From IMG/VR virus record IMGVR_UViG_3300027659_001407, positions 1 to 20,428 of that record: a stretch of DNA of 20,428 nt; one strand, written 5' to 3'. Source of the DNA: a virus. A model generated the notes under the pieces. The model was not told the DNA's origin. It saw only the letters and a program-made list of their open reading frames with translations, and did no database searches. Numbering within the stretch: position 1 is the first letter of the stretch; each line of letters opens with the position of its first letter. The position numbers were made by a program, and so were the translations under genes. Shown here piece after piece: positions 6,708-13,314 of the stretch.

Positions 6708-7185
6708 AGAGATCGAGGTCAGGGTCTGGAGCATTGTGGTGCTGGCCGTCACCCTGATTCTTTTCTTTATCGTGATTTCTCTTTTGTACTCAGTGACTTT
6801 TGTCACCCAGCCAATCAAATCAATGGCCCCCATTGACCAGGCATATACAAAGATGCTGAACGACATTGTTCTGTTAATCGTGGGTGGTATCGGTGGTGTT
6901 ATTGGTAAACGGGCAATGACTTCTAGGCAGCAGCCACCCATGGGCCAGCAGCCGATGTGCCAGCCCATGCAAGGCTACGGCCAGTATGGCTACAGCAACA
7001 ATCACGGGTTTAATGCCACCACCAATGGAATCCCAAGCCAGCCATTTGGCGCCATGCCCAAGTGGACCAACCCAGAGCTGGATGAGTCATGGACTCCTGG
7101 TCCACCACCCACAACGCCACCGGACCATCTTGAGGATGACCATGAGCGCGAACAGCTGGCGCAGGCCAGACAGGAGTCAGAATAA
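6682..7185 (+). CDS. Two-TM membrane protein, holin candidate, TTG start
   Basis: A 167-residue protein. The TTG at 6682 has GGAG at 6671-6674, seven bases upstream, and is the only start that keeps the first membrane helix. Residues 16-41 and 61-75 are hydrophobic; the short loop between them carries prolines and M-A-P-I-D-Q. After R-A-M-T the second half is a low-complexity Pro/Gln/Met/Gly tail (M-G-Q-Q-P-M and similar), ending acidic. Two TM helices with a soluble tail fit a class II holin, but the 90-residue tail is long for one. The stop overlaps the Rz start (TAATG), which also places it where a holin would be expected. Confidence 0.6.
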   Translation: MTKLNLTTEEIEVRVWSIVVLAVTLILFFIVISLLYSVTFVTQPIKSMAPIDQAYTKMLNDIVLLIVGGIGGVIGKRAMTSRQQPPMGQQPMCQPMQGYGQYGYSNNHGFNATTNGIPSQPFGAMPKWTNPELDESWTPGPPPTTPPDHLEDDHEREQLAQARQESE

Positions 7186-7661
7186 TGTTTGGCATCCCAT
7201 TACCCTATATCGCCCTGGCAATCGGCATTGCCTTGTTTGGCTCTTACCGAGGTGGCTATCATTATGGGTGGTCAGATCGTGACGCTGAAATGCAGATTGC
7301 CATTGCCAAAAAGAATGATGAGGCCAGAGCCAAAGAGGCAGAGCTTGGCACTAAGTTGATTGACCAGGAAACGAAACTCAGAAAGGCCCAAGATGATGTC
7401 AAGAAAAAACAGTCTGCTATGCATGAGCTTGCTAGGACTGGCCGGCTGCGCCTCCCAACCGCAAGTTGTCCACAAGCCAGTCCAAGTGCCACCATTGCCA
7501 TTGGAAATCCACAACCCAGCCAGCCCGATGAAAGCGAACTTGAGCGACAGACTATTGCAACTCTTATCGACATCGCAGCCGAAGGAGACAAAGCCATCAC
7601 CAAGCTCAACGCCTGCGCCAGCGCCTACGAAGAAGTAAGGAGAATTGTCAATGGTCAATAG
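7185..7661 (+). CDS. Rz: Rz-like inner-membrane spanin
   Basis: A 158-residue protein with AGGAG eight bases before the ATG. Residues 5-20 form an N-terminal membrane anchor. Then a charged, probably coiled-coil region (about 30-80: A-K-K-N-D-E-A-R-A-K-E-A-E-L) is followed by L-R-L-P-T-A-S-C, the segment seen in many Rz proteins near the junction between coil and C-terminal domain, and the protein ends with N-A-C-A-S-A-Y-E-E-V. This is the inner-membrane half of the two-component spanin that fuses inner and outer membranes in the last step of lysis. An Rz1 frame is nested inside it (7393-7638), which strongly supports the call. It overlaps the endolysin start by 11 bases. Confidence 0.85.
   Translation: MFGIPLPYIALAIGIALFGSYRGGYHYGWSDRDAEMQIAIAKKNDEARAKEAELGTKLIDQETKLRKAQDDVKKKQSAMHELARTGRLRLPTASCPQASPSATIAIGNPQPSQPDESELERQTIATLIDIAAEGDKAITKLNACASAYEEVRRIVNGQ
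7393..7638 (+). CDS. Rz1: Rz1-like outer-membrane spanin lipoprotein nested in Rz
   Basis: Read in another frame wholly inside Rz. Two adjacent ATGs (7393, 7396) follow an AAAGG at 7383-7387; an upstream TTG at 7360 is also in frame but gives a poor signal peptide. The product of about 81 residues has a lipoprotein signal (basic start, L-L-C-M-S-L-L-G-L) with lipobox L-A-G-C and Cys19. The mature part is proline-rich (P-V-Q-V-P-P-L-P-L) and ends P-S-S-T-P-A-P-A-P-T-K-K. A nested, proline-rich lipoprotein overlapping Rz is diagnostic of Rz1. It would sit in the outer membrane and bind Rz across the periplasm. Rz therefore has constrained codons in this stretch. Confidence 0.85.
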   Translation: MMSRKNSLLCMSLLGLAGCASQPQVVHKPVQVPPLPLEIHNPASPMKANLSDRLLQLLSTSQPKETKPSPSSTPAPAPTKK

Positions 7662-8244
7662 TCAGCAGCTCCAGCAACTGCACATTGGCCCAGAGTGGGT
7701 CGATGCGCTTAATGAGACTTTCCAGCGCTTTGACATTTCAACGCCATTGCGCCAGGCTGCCTTTATTGGCCAGTGTGGCCATGAGTGTGGCAATTTTAGG
7801 GTGCTGCAAGAGAACTTGAATTACAGAGCAGAGGCTCTGCAAAAGCTCTGGCCCAAGCGCTTTGACGCGGCCAAGGCCCAAGCCTGCGCCCGTAATCCAA
7901 AGGCCATTGCCACGGCTGTTTACTCGAACCGCATGGGCAACCGAGATGAGGCAAGTGGGGATGCCTGGCGCTTCATTGGCCGAGGATGCATCCAGCTCAC
8001 TGGCTCTAGCAATTATTTTCACGCTGGCCAAGCGCTTGGCGTGGACCTGATCATGCAGCCCGAGCTGGTGGCCACGCCCCAGTATGCAGCCCTAACTGCC
8101 GGATGGTTTTGGGACACCCACAAGCTCAACCAGTATGCGGATAGCCAAGACTACCGGACCATGACCAAAAAGATCAATGGCGGGTTCATAGGTTTAGACG
8201 ACCGCATCAAGCACATCAACCATGCACTGTCTGTCCTGACATAA
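7651..8244 (+). CDS. GH19 chitinase-like endolysin
   Basis: A 197-residue protein. I choose the ATG at 7651, eight bases after AAGGAG (7637-7642); the TTG at 7645 is too close to it. Residues 38-47 (F-I-G-Q-C-G-H-E-C-G) match the H-E-[ST]-G element holding the catalytic glutamate (Glu45 here) of glycoside hydrolase family 19, and residues 107-118 (R-F-I-G-R-G-C-I-Q-L-T-G) match the family's substrate-cleft motif. No signal peptide is seen, so the enzyme should need a holin to reach the cell wall. It cleaves the glycan strand of peptidoglycan. Four cysteines at 42, 46, 79 and 113 are notable for a cytoplasmic enzyme. It follows Rz/Rz1, an order that varies between phages. Confidence 0.88.
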   Translation: MVNSQQLQQLHIGPEWVDALNETFQRFDISTPLRQAAFIGQCGHECGNFRVLQENLNYRAEALQKLWPKRFDAAKAQACARNPKAIATAVYSNRMGNRDEASGDAWRFIGRGCIQLTGSSNYFHAGQALGVDLIMQPELVATPQYAALTAGWFWDTHKLNQYADSQDYRTMTKKINGGFIGLDDRIKHINHALSVLT

Positions 8245-8251
8245 TTAGCCC

Positions 8252-8908
8252 ATGGCCAATGTCAATCAACAACTCGAAGTCCCATCAATCCCAAGCCTTG
8301 GCTTTGCGCCAGAGGCTTATGAGAAACGCTACTTTGCTGAAAACAATGGGGCGCTGAACGGGTACTTTAGAAGATTGATCAGTGTACTGGGCGCTTTGTT
8401 TGGTCCAAGGGGCGGTAAGTTTTTAAACACACCCCATGGGGCATTTTTCGACTTGACCGACCAGGTGGCTGCAAGCACCACTGTCGCTACTGCTGTGGTA
8501 TTTGGCAACACAGACATCTCTAATGGGGTCACGCTGTCAAACAGCTCAAGGCTCAATGTCGCAGACTCTGGTGTCTTTAACATCCAGTTTTCGATTCAAC
8601 TCAAAAACACCACCAACGACAGCCATGATGTGGATATTTGGTTTCGCAAGAACGGCACAAATGTAGACAATTCAAACAGCCGGTATCACCCCCCTGCAAG
8701 AAAAAGCACAGGTGATCCAAGCCACATGATTGCGGCCTTGAACTTCTTTATTGAGTTGGATGCAGGCGACTATGTTGAAATCGTTTACAAAGTTGACAAT
8801 GTGAATGTGACGCTAGAGCATTTTGCTGCCGGCTCTAGCCCAACACGGCCAGCAGTGCCATCAGCCATTGCCACTGTGTCTTTTGTCTCAAATCTACCTA
8901 CAATTTAG
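8252..8908 (+). CDS. Virion protein with jelly-roll-like C-terminal domain
   Basis: A 218-residue protein. The N-terminal 60 residues are helical and may anchor it. From about residue 66 the sequence is beta-rich with a pattern I recognise from many phage genomes: F-F-D-L-T-D-Q, then F-N-I-Q-F-S-I-Q-L, then D-V-D-I-W-F-R-K-N-G and a late D-Y-V-E-I-V. This strand order recalls C1q/TNF-like jelly-roll domains used in receptor-binding or decoration proteins. No enzyme motif is visible. It starts seven bases after the endolysin stop, at the head of the structural block. A structural role is likely; whether it decorates the capsid or the tail is not decided. Confidence 0.6.
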   Translation: MANVNQQLEVPSIPSLGFAPEAYEKRYFAENNGALNGYFRRLISVLGALFGPRGGKFLNTPHGAFFDLTDQVAASTTVATAVVFGNTDISNGVTLSNSSRLNVADSGVFNIQFSIQLKNTTNDSHDVDIWFRKNGTNVDNSNSRYHPPARKSTGDPSHMIAALNFFIELDAGDYVEIVYKVDNVNVTLEHFAAGSSPTRPAVPSAIATVSFVSNLPTI

Positions 8909-8910
8909 CC

Positions 8911-10389
8911 ATGTACATACCCATCAAACTACCCCCAGGTGTTTACCGAAATGGCACTGAGTATCAGTCTGCTGGGCGCTGGCATGACGCTAATTTGGTG
9001 CGCTGGTATGAAAACACATTGAGACCAGTCAACGGCTGGCGCAGTAAATCGGCATCAACTGTGACGGGCGCTTGCAGGGCAATCATCACTTGGCGCGATA
9101 ACGCTGCCGACTCTTACATTGGGCTTGGCACTCACTCCAAGCTCTTTGCAATGGATGTTTTGGGTGTTCTGAAAGACATCACACCCACTGGATTTACAAC
9201 TGGCTTCATTGATGCCACCAGCACCACAGGCTACGGCAAAAACCTGTATGGCAGCTTTGCTTATGGCGTGCCACGGCCTGACACTGGATCGGCAGATATT
9301 GCCACCACTTGGTCACTTGATACATGGGGCGAGTATTTGGTGGCTTGCTCAAATTACGATGGCAAGATTTACGAGTGGCAGCTAGGCTTTGCCACACCCA
9401 CATTGGCTGCTGTTATTACTAACGCGCCAGTGAGTAACACTGCCATTTTGGTGACTGCCGAGCGTTTCCTGTTTGCACTTGGCGCGGGTGGAAACCCAAG
9501 AAAAGTGCAGTGGTGCGACCAAGAGAACAATACCCTTTGGACACCGGCAGGCGACAACCAGGCAGGCGATTATGAGCTGACAACGCCTGGCAGTTTACTG
9601 GCTGGCAAACGTGTCAAGGGCATCAACTTGCTGTTTACAGATGTGGATGTCCACACGGCCCAGTATGTTGGCGCGCCATTCATTTATGGCTTTGAGAAGG
9701 CCGGAAGCGGCTGCGGTCTTATCTCGGCCCAGTCTGTGGCGGCCATTGACACTGCTGCCATTTGGATGAGCAAGTCTGGGTTCTTTATCTATGACGGCTA
9801 CGTCAAGCCACTGCCTTGCGATGTCTCTGATTTTGTTTTTAGCAATATCAACTTTGACCAGAGAACAAAAATTGTTGCGGTCCACAACTCCAAGTTTGGT
9901 GAAATTTGGTGGTTTTACCCAAGCAATGCAGGCTTGGAAAATGACAGCTATGTAACTTTTAACTACCGCGAAAATCACTGGAATGTCGGCTCACTGGTGC
10001 GCCTATGTGGCACTGACGCTGGCGTTTTCACCCTGCCTTTGATGGTGGATGATAGCGGCGAGGTCTATGAGCATGAGGTCGGCTTTGACTATGATGGTGC
10101 GACACTCTTTGCAGAGTCTGGTCCCATCCAAATTGGCAATGGCGACAATGTGATGAAGGTCAGAGAAGTTGTGCCAGATGAGCAGACCTTGGGTGAGGCG
10201 GTGATTTCGTTCAAAACCCGTCTTTACCCGACAAGTGCTGAGTCTACCTTTGGGCCATTTACGGCAGCCAACCCAACTTCAGTAAGGTTTTCTGGCCGCC
10301 AAATCAACATGGTGGTAACTGGTGCGGCTTTGGCCGACTGGCGCATTGGAGTCATTAGACTTGATGCTGTGGCCAGCGGCAAGAGATGA
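8911..10389 (+). CDS. Large structural protein, possible tail-nozzle/stabilisation protein
   Basis: A 492-residue soluble protein that is rich in Trp, Tyr, Gly and beta-strand-like segments. The opening (I-K-L-P-P-G-V-Y-R-N-G-T-E-Y then G-R-W-H-D) is a conserved phage start. Repeated units with Gly-Asp-turns and W-S-L-D-T-W-G-E-Y / I-Y-E-W-Q-L-like strands suggest a beta-propeller, the fold of the P22 gp10 tail nozzle. It begins two bases after the previous stop without a clear ribosome binding site, so coupling is probable, and ends in an ATGA overlap. I infer a head-completion or tail-nozzle role from size, fold impression and context; no search supports it. Confidence 0.55.
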   Translation: MYIPIKLPPGVYRNGTEYQSAGRWHDANLVRWYENTLRPVNGWRSKSASTVTGACRAIITWRDNAADSYIGLGTHSKLFAMDVLGVLKDITPTGFTTGFIDATSTTGYGKNLYGSFAYGVPRPDTGSADIATTWSLDTWGEYLVACSNYDGKIYEWQLGFATPTLAAVITNAPVSNTAILVTAERFLFALGAGGNPRKVQWCDQENNTLWTPAGDNQAGDYELTTPGSLLAGKRVKGINLLFTDVDVHTAQYVGAPFIYGFEKAGSGCGLISAQSVAAIDTAAIWMSKSGFFIYDGYVKPLPCDVSDFVFSNINFDQRTKIVAVHNSKFGEIWWFYPSNAGLENDSYVTFNYRENHWNVGSLVRLCGTDAGVFTLPLMVDDSGEVYEHEVGFDYDGATLFAESGPIQIGNGDNVMKVREVVPDEQTLGEAVISFKTRLYPTSAESTFGPFTAANPTSVRFSGRQINMVVTGAALADWRIGVIRLDAVASGKR

Positions 10390-10754
10390 GCGACCAAGAA
10401 CAACTGGAGAGACTGCGCCATCATGTGGAGGCGGCATTAGAATACAGTGGAGGCACACACAATTTTGACGATGTCGCTGAGATGGTCGAGGGTCACAGAT
10501 TACAGCTGTGGCCGGCCAAGGACTCGGTGGTGTTGACAGAGATCATTGTCTATCCACGGCTGAAGAATTTGCATTACTTCTTGGCTGGTGGCGACCTAGA
10601 TGAACTCTCAAGGATGAGACCATTGATCGAATCCTGGGGCAAATCAGTTGGTTGCACCAGGGTGACTTTGGCAGGCCGAAGAGGCTGGGCAAAGACATTT
10701 TTGAAAGACGAAGGTTACAGCCCACAATGGTCTGTAATGGCAAAGGAACTTTAG
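10386..10754 (+). CDS. GNAT-like protein, T7 gp13-like internal virion candidate
   Basis: A 122-residue protein with an ATGA overlap. The order of elements (E-I-I-V-Y-P, L-H-Y-F-L-A-G-G-D-L, then G-C-T-R-V-T-L-A-G-R-R-G-W and F-L-K-D-E-G-Y) resembles small acetyltransferase-fold proteins found beside phage structural genes. The last element is the place where GNAT enzymes have their 'GF/GY' turn (a grown-up version being 'lGF.......m.k.l'). The usual acetyl-CoA loop (R-x-x-G-x-G/A) is not evident, so it may keep the fold without activity, like the T7 internal protein gp13. It lies just before the ejection genes, which supports a virion assembly role. Moderately uncertain. Confidence 0.5.
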   Translation: MSDQEQLERLRHHVEAALEYSGGTHNFDDVAEMVEGHRLQLWPAKDSVVLTEIIVYPRLKNLHYFLAGGDLDELSRMRPLIESWGKSVGCTRVTLAGRRGWAKTFLKDEGYSPQWSVMAKEL

Positions 10755-10763
10755 GGGATAAAT

Positions 10764-11894
10764 ATGGCATCAGAAGCACTCAATTGGGCATTGGCCAACG
10801 GCATGACGCAGGCCGAATTCGATCGGAACATTTTTAATGCTGTGCTTGATGCACAGAAAAACAATACCAGCAATGCCATGTTGCGCATTGAAATGGATCG
10901 ACTTGGCATTAGCCCAGAAGATGTGGCCCGTGCGACTGGTGTGACGACCCAGAGTGTCGCGTCTCAATATGCGACAGCAGTGCCAAAGACTCAGGCTGAA
11001 TTGATTGCAGATGCCGCAGCTGATGCAGAACTTGCAGCGCGTACAGCAAGAGACACAACGGCCAGTCAGGCTTTAATTGATGCCAGAAACTTGGCGGCTA
11101 GAACTTCTGCTGGTCTTTTAAATACAACACAACAAGCAGCGGTGGGACAAACCCAAGCCGACTTGGTGACTAGACAAAATGAGGCGGCTTTAGCATTGCA
11201 ACAACGCAATGCGGTGGCAGCTGCTGAAGCAGCGCGTTTGGCTGCATTGCAAAGAACTGGTGTAACAACGCCAGTAACAACGCCAGTAACAACGCCTGGT
11301 TTACTTGCCCCAACTGGTGCAACCAGTGTGACCGGCACAACACCATTTGCCAATGCCACCCAAGGCTTTGACCAGAACTTTAGAAATTACACATCCATCC
11401 CAATTGGCGCTCAGTACAACCCCAATGTTGTTGGCGGTACTGGCTCACCTTACTCTCAGATCATGGCCCAAATGAAACCAGTGGGCAATCCATACGCCAA
11501 CGTGGTGGCAGGCCAAGCAATGGGTGGATATAACCCTGCTTTGTATGACCAGATCGCAGCGGCCAATGTGGCCAGAGCTGCTGCCGCAGATGCTGGTGTG
11601 ACTTTGGCCGACTACTATAGCGGTGGCGATGGTGGCAGCGATGGCGGTGATGGTGGCGGTGGTGGAACTGGCGCTGGCGCTGGAACTGGTAACGCAATGG
11701 CCAAAGGTGGCTATGTCCATGGCGGCCTCATGTTTGGCCCCAACCCGCCTGGTCCAGATGATGGCGCTGTCAACCTTGATATGGGTGAGTATGTGATCAA
11801 AAAGTCTTCAGTCAACAAGTATGGCCGTGGTCTTCTGGACATGATCAATGAAGGCAAAGTGCCTGCCAAGAAAATGAAATCTTTACTGGGATAA
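10764..11894 (+). CDS. Probable internal virion (ejection) protein with Gly-Asp linker
   Basis: A 376-residue protein with AGGGG seven bases before the ATG. The first 60 residues look helical, including M-T-Q-A-E-F-D and L-G-I-S-P-E-D-V-A. Residues 80-165 are alanine-rich helices. Then follows T-T-P-V-T-T-P-V-T-T-P (168-178), a Tyr/Asn/Gly region and a flexible Gly-Asp tract (287-303). The last 40 residues (G-G-Y-V-H-G-G, then D-M-G-E-Y-V-I-K-K-S-S-V-N-K-Y-G and G-L-L-D-M-I-N) carry a 'GEYVI..svnkyG...l..iN' end found in several phage virion proteins. No membrane segment or catalytic motif is visible. Position and composition suggest an internal/ejection protein; the details are unknown. Confidence 0.55.
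   Translation: MASEALNWALANGMTQAEFDRNIFNAVLDAQKNNTSNAMLRIEMDRLGISPEDVARATGVTTQSVASQYATAVPKTQAELIADAAADAELAARTARDTTASQALIDARNLAARTSAGLLNTTQQAAVGQTQADLVTRQNEAALALQQRNAVAAAEAARLAALQRTGVTTPVTTPVTTPGLLAPTGATSVTGTTPFANATQGFDQNFRNYTSIPIGAQYNPNVVGGTGSPYSQIMAQMKPVGNPYANVVAGQAMGGYNPALYDQIAAANVARAAAADAGVTLADYYSGGDGGSDGGDGGGGGTGAGAGTGNAMAKGGYVHGGLMFGPNPPGPDDGAVNLDMGEYVIKKSSVNKYGRGLLDMINEGKVPAKKMKSLLG
11262..11297 (+). repeat. Three tandem 12-bp repeats
   Basis: GTAACAACGCCA is present three times in tandem, at 11262-11273, 11274-11285 and 11286-11297 (the last copy ends in T instead of A). It encodes a short Thr-Thr-Pro-Val linker in the internal virion protein. A unit of 12 bases keeps the frame, so copy number can change by slippage without breaking the gene. 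Confidence 0.85.
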
Positions 11895-11903
11895 GGTGGC
11901 AAT

Positions 11904-12854
11904 ATGTCAAAAGGTGGAACAACAACGTCAACAAGCTCCATTGATCCACAGATCAAAGAAGCATTCTTGGCCAACTTTCAGCAGGCCCAAGGGGTCGCTG
12001 GTGCTTTGCCGACTCAGCAGTTTGCTGGCTATAACCCGATGTACCAGGCAGGCGAGGAGGCTCTGGTCAACACGGCCCTCGCTGGCCCAGGCATCAGTGG
12101 CACAGACTTGGCAGCGCAGATGGCGGCTTATGGCGGTGTTTATCAGCCTGCACAGATTTCAGCGCAGCAGACTAATTTGGGATTGACTGGACCAGGCTCA
12201 ATTGGCTCTTACATGAATCCATATACAGAGTCTGTGCGCACCAACGCATTAGCTGACTTGGAATCTGCAAGACGATCTGCCATTCAGCAAACTGGTGAGC
12301 GTGCCACACAAGCCCGTGCATTTGGTGGATCACGCCAAGGTGTGGCCGAGGCTTTGACTAACCAAGGGTTTGCCAAGCAGGCAGCCACACTTGGCACAAC
12401 ATTAAACGAGCAGGCATTTAACCAGGCGATGGCCATGCAGCAGGCCGACATTGGTCGCAGATCAGCAGCCGACATTGCGAATCAGCAAGCAGGCTTGCAA
12501 GGTGCGCAATTGCGACTAGGCGGTGCAAGCCAGCTAGGTAATTTGGCTGCACAACAACAAGCATTGCGTCTTGGTGGCGCTCAAGCTGTCATGGGCGCTG
12601 GTGGTGCGCGTCAGGCTTTGGACCAGCAACAAATGGATGCAATCCGAAATATTGGTTTGCAGCGTTTGGGCATTGTTCAATCAAGTCTTGGCGCTCAACC
12701 GGCCAATCTTGGAATGCAGGCCACAACCCCATACAGCCAGAATGTTGGCGCTGGCGCTCTTGGTGGTGCATTGGCTGGGTCTCAATTGGCTGGCGCCTTT
12801 GGAGCAACGGCAGGCACTGGTGCAACTATTGGTGCATTGCTTGGTCTGATCTAA
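11904..12854 (+). CDS. Probable ejection protein, Gln/Ala/Gly-rich
   Basis: A 316-residue protein. AAGGTGG (11893-11899) lies four bases before the ATG. It opens with Ser/Thr (T-T-T-S-T-S-S), then long helices with many Gln, Ala and Arg (R-R-S-A-I-Q-Q-T-G-E-R-A-T-Q-A-R and similar). It ends in a Gly/Ala/Leu-rich, weakly hydrophobic tail (A-L-G-G-A-L-A-G-S-Q-L-A-G-A-F-G-A-T-A) that could enter a membrane. This general layout, helical body and glycine-rich amphiphilic end, matches small injection proteins such as P22 gp7. It may help form the trans-envelope channel for DNA. No sequence-specific motif proves it. Confidence 0.55.
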   Translation: MSKGGTTTSTSSIDPQIKEAFLANFQQAQGVAGALPTQQFAGYNPMYQAGEEALVNTALAGPGISGTDLAAQMAAYGGVYQPAQISAQQTNLGLTGPGSIGSYMNPYTESVRTNALADLESARRSAIQQTGERATQARAFGGSRQGVAEALTNQGFAKQAATLGTTLNEQAFNQAMAMQQADIGRRSAADIANQQAGLQGAQLRLGGASQLGNLAAQQQALRLGGAQAVMGAGGARQALDQQQMDAIRNIGLQRLGIVQSSLGAQPANLGMQATTPYSQNVGAGALGGALAGSQLAGAFGATAGTGATIGALLGLI

Positions 12855-12855
12855 T

Positions 12856-13305
12856 ATGCCAAACAATCCAACCCCAGAGCCACAACGCTACGCTGATGCG
12901 CAGCTGATGGCTTTGCTTGATCCCTCAAGCAAGCGTGACACCATCCTGATCACGCCTGGATCACCGATGCCCTCACGCATCCCTGACGGGTTGACAGTGG
13001 CTCAGACAAGCCGCGGCATTGTGATCACCAGTGACCCAGCAAAGGTCAGGATCATTGACCAAGGGTCTGAGAAAGATGTGGGCATGGCGCTCTTTGGCTA
13101 TGCATACGACCAAGCCAAAGGCTTTGACAATGTGGCGGTGGCCATGGATAGAAGTGGCATTCCGGTGGCAGAGCTGGCCATCAAGCCTGGTCAAGAGAGA
13201 CGGGCCATGAGGGCTGCATCTTTGCTTGCACCAGATACAGGATCAACTAACATGATGAGCAGAGGCGATGTGGTCAATACACGTCTCAGAGGTTTATTGG
13301 ATTAA
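12856..13305 (+). CDS. Hypothetical structural-region protein
   Basis: A 149-residue soluble protein starting one base after the previous stop (TAATATG), with no ribosome binding site, so it is probably translated by re-initiation. The middle (residues about 26-80) is beta-rich with alternating hydrophobic residues (T-I-L-I-T-P-G, G-I-V-I-T-S-D-P-A-K-V-R-I-I-D); the end is helical and basic. I do not recognise a family. Its place between two ejection-type genes suggests a virion or assembly role, perhaps a chaperone for a neighbour. Confidence 0.55.
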   Translation: MPNNPTPEPQRYADAQLMALLDPSSKRDTILITPGSPMPSRIPDGLTVAQTSRGIVITSDPAKVRIIDQGSEKDVGMALFGYAYDQAKGFDNVAVAMDRSGIPVAELAIKPGQERRAMRAASLLAPDTGSTNMMSRGDVVNTRLRGLLD

Positions 13306-13314
13306 GGTGGAAAT

